DNA of 15,260 bases from Firmicutes bacterium CAG:110. Its GTDB lineage: Bacteria > Bacillota > Clostridia > Oscillospirales > Oscillospiraceae. Below the pieces are notes generated by a model. That model was not told where the DNA came from, did not search any database, and saw nothing but the letters and a program-made list of their open reading frames with translations. Location of the stretch: assembly GCA_000434635.1 (NCBI GenBank), contig HF988102.1, forward strand, positions 2,774-18,033. The letters run 5' to 3'. This document shows positions 13,956 to 15,260 of this stretch, piece after piece. A program made the position numbers and the translations under genes. Every line of letters begins with the position of its first letter. Position 1 is the stretch's first letter.

Positions 13956-14960
13956 ATGAAAACCTATACCGTAGCCGTCCTTGGCGCGACCGGCGCTGTG
14001 GGACAGGAAATGATCAAGGTTCTGCAGGAACGCAATTTCCCCGTCGGGAAGCTGGTTCCGCTGGCCTCCGCCCGGAGCGCGGGCAAAACCGTGAAGTTCC
14101 GCGGTGAGGACGTGACCATTCAGGAAGCCGCCGACACAGCATTCAAGGGCGTGGACATCGTTCTGGGCGCGGCGGAAAATGACATCGCCAAGAAGTTTGC
14201 CCCTGCGATCGTGGCCTCCGGCGCGGTGTTCGTGGACAATTCCTCCGCGTTCCGCCTGAATCCCGAGGTGCCGCTGATCGTGCCGGAGGTCAACCCCGAG
14301 GACGTGAAGAACCACAAGGGCATCATCTCCAACCCCAACTGCTCCACCATCATCACCGTCACGGCGGTGAACGCCCTGAACACCATCGCACCCATCCGCA
14401 CCATGACCGCTTCCACGTATCAGGCGGTTTCCGGCGCTGGCGCGGGCGGCCCCATTGAACTGATGAATGAGGTGGAGGCACTGCGGGAGGGGAAGACCTA
14501 CGAGCCGAAGGTGTTTTCCCACCAGATCGCCTTCAACCTGATCCCCCAGATCGGCGGCGAGCAGTTCGAGGGCTACACCAGCGAAGAAATGAAGATGCAG
14601 AATGAAGGCTGCAAGATCATGCACCTGCCTGAACTGAAGGTCAGCTGCACCTGCGTCCGCGTTCCTGTGGTGCGCAGCCACTCCATTTCCGTCAGCTGCC
14701 ACTTTGACGTGCCGGTCACCGTGGAGCAGGCACGGGAGGTCATCGCCAAGGCTCCCGGCTGCAAGCTGGTGGACGACCTGAAAAACAAGCAGTACCCCAT
14801 GCCGCTGGACACCTCCGATCAGGATATTGTGTTCGTCGGCCGTATCCGCCCCGACCTGACGGACGACAACGGCCTGTGCCTGTGGTGCTGCGGCGATCAG
14901 GTCCGCAAGGGCGCTGCCACCAACGCCATCCAGATCGCGGAGCTGCTGGTAAAGGAATAA
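13956..14960 (+). CDS. asd: Aspartate-semialdehyde dehydrogenase
   Basis: A 334-aa Asd of normal length, reducing 4-phospho-aspartate to aspartate-4-semialdehyde with NADPH. The NADP loop VAVLGATGAVGQEM is at 6-19. SNPNCSTI holds the catalytic cysteine C129; STYQAVSGAGAGG (153-165) holds Q156; VRVPVVRSHS (234-243) carries R235 and the base H242. Together these are the full active-site set. GGGAGG lies nine bases before ATG 13956; an in-frame ATG-like start at 13935 next to the lysC stop would add seven residues not typical of the family. It is the last gene of hom-lysC-asd and is followed by a strong terminator. Its product feeds both Hom and the lysine/diaminopimelate branch. Confidence 0.97.
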   Translation: MKTYTVAVLGATGAVGQEMIKVLQERNFPVGKLVPLASARSAGKTVKFRGEDVTIQEAADTAFKGVDIVLGAAENDIAKKFAPAIVASGAVFVDNSSAFRLNPEVPLIVPEVNPEDVKNHKGIISNPNCSTIITVTAVNALNTIAPIRTMTASTYQAVSGAGAGGPIELMNEVEALREGKTYEPKVFSHQIAFNLIPQIGGEQFEGYTSEEMKMQNEGCKIMHLPELKVSCTCVRVPVVRSHSISVSCHFDVPVTVEQAREVIAKAPGCKLVDDLKNKQYPMPLDTSDQDIVFVGRIRPDLTDDNGLCLWCCGDQVRKGAATNAIQIAELLVKE

Positions 14961-14975
14961 TTCCATAAAATTATG

Positions 14976-15006
14976 TACGGGAGAGCCGCCGGCTCTCCCG
15001 TATTTT
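14976..15006 (+). terminator. Intrinsic terminator of hom-lysC-asd
   Basis: TACGGGAGAGCC (14976-14987) pairs with GGCTCTCCCGTA (14991-15002), followed by TTTTCT. The 12-bp GC-rich stem starts 15 bases after the asd stop. The apical pair is likely open, making a 5-nt loop. Confidence 0.93.
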
Positions 15007-15068
15007 CTGTATATAAGGAATAGACCGCCGAAAACATGTCAATACTCCGTCCAAAAGGAGGAATGACA

Positions 15069-15260
15069 ATGAAATTGCGGGATGTTATGACAAATCCGGT
15101 CATCCGGATCAATCCGGAGGAATCCGTGGCGGTGGCGGCGCGGACGCTTGACCGCTACAATATTGGGGCGCTGCCCGTGTGCGGCAGCGACGGGAGACTG
15201 TGCGGCCTGATCACCGACCGGGACATCGTCACCCGGTGTCTGGCCGCCGGACGGTCGGCC
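15069..15260 (+). CDS. CBS-domain protein, 3' end outside the window
   Basis: The first 64 codons are present and the frame is still open at the window edge. It starts MKLRDVMTNPVIRINPEESV and continues with ARTLDRYNIGALPVCGSDGRLCGLITDRDIVTR, a textbook first CBS motif. The family is usually a stand-alone pair of CBS domains of about 140 aa that binds adenine nucleotides, though a longer protein with other domains cannot be excluded. AGGAGG (15056-15061) is seven bases before ATG 15069; an in-frame ATG two codons earlier is too close to the ribosome site. It follows the asd terminator, so it should have its own promoter. I do not see a convincing one in the 60 bases available. Confidence 0.88.
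   Translation, partial: MKLRDVMTNPVIRINPEESVAVAARTLDRYNIGALPVCGSDGRLCGLITDRDIVTRCLAAGRSA

Overview
The window suggests a GC-rich member of the Clostridia, most plausibly the Oscillospiraceae/Ruminococcaceae. The grounds are a paired glgC-glgD ADP-glucose pyrophosphorylase, strong AGGAGG ribosome sites, sigma-A type promoters, and protein sequences of Firmicutes character. This assignment is inferred from gene content and style only. All recognisable genes are housekeeping or metabolic. I see no phage, insertion sequence, CRISPR array, tRNA or rRNA.

Layout. (1) Positions 1-2052, minus strand: a cytoplasmic GH13 alpha-glucan hydrolase, then, one base after its stop, a 57-residue cysteine-rich protein of unknown function, then a terminator at the window edge. 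(2) 2230-2658, plus strand: a small GNAT acetyltransferase that looks more AT-rich than its surroundings. (3) 2737-6498, minus strand: the glycogen synthesis operon glgC-glgD-glgA, with a structured leader of about 107 nt. (4) 6628-7209, minus strand: a phosphinothricin-acetyltransferase-like GNAT. (5) 7495-8874, plus strand: the magnesium transporter mgtE, driven by a near-consensus promoter placed back to back with that of the GNAT gene. Its leader of about 160 nt holds a candidate mini-ORF and a hairpin that overlaps the mgtE ribosome site. (6) 8920-14960: the five steps from aspartate to threonine, as two divergent units, thrC-thrB on minus and hom-lysC-asd on plus, sharing a 208-bp control region. 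(7) 15069 to the end: the start of a CBS-domain protein.

How the genes work together. GlgC/GlgD make ADP-glucose from glucose-1-phosphate and GlgA polymerises it. The GH13 enzyme, in a separate transcription unit with its own promoter and a catabolite-repression-like site, could degrade alpha-glucans such as glycogen or imported maltodextrins. In the second half LysC phosphorylates aspartate, Asd reduces it to the semialdehyde, Hom makes homoserine, ThrB phosphorylates it and ThrC makes threonine. Hom lacks the usual C-terminal ACT domain, so allosteric control would fall mainly on the ACT-bearing aspartate kinase.

No clearly new multi-gene system is visible. The least explained parts are the mgtE leader, the glgC leader, the back-to-back promoter pair upstream of mgtE, and the small cysteine-rich protein coupled to the GH13 gene.
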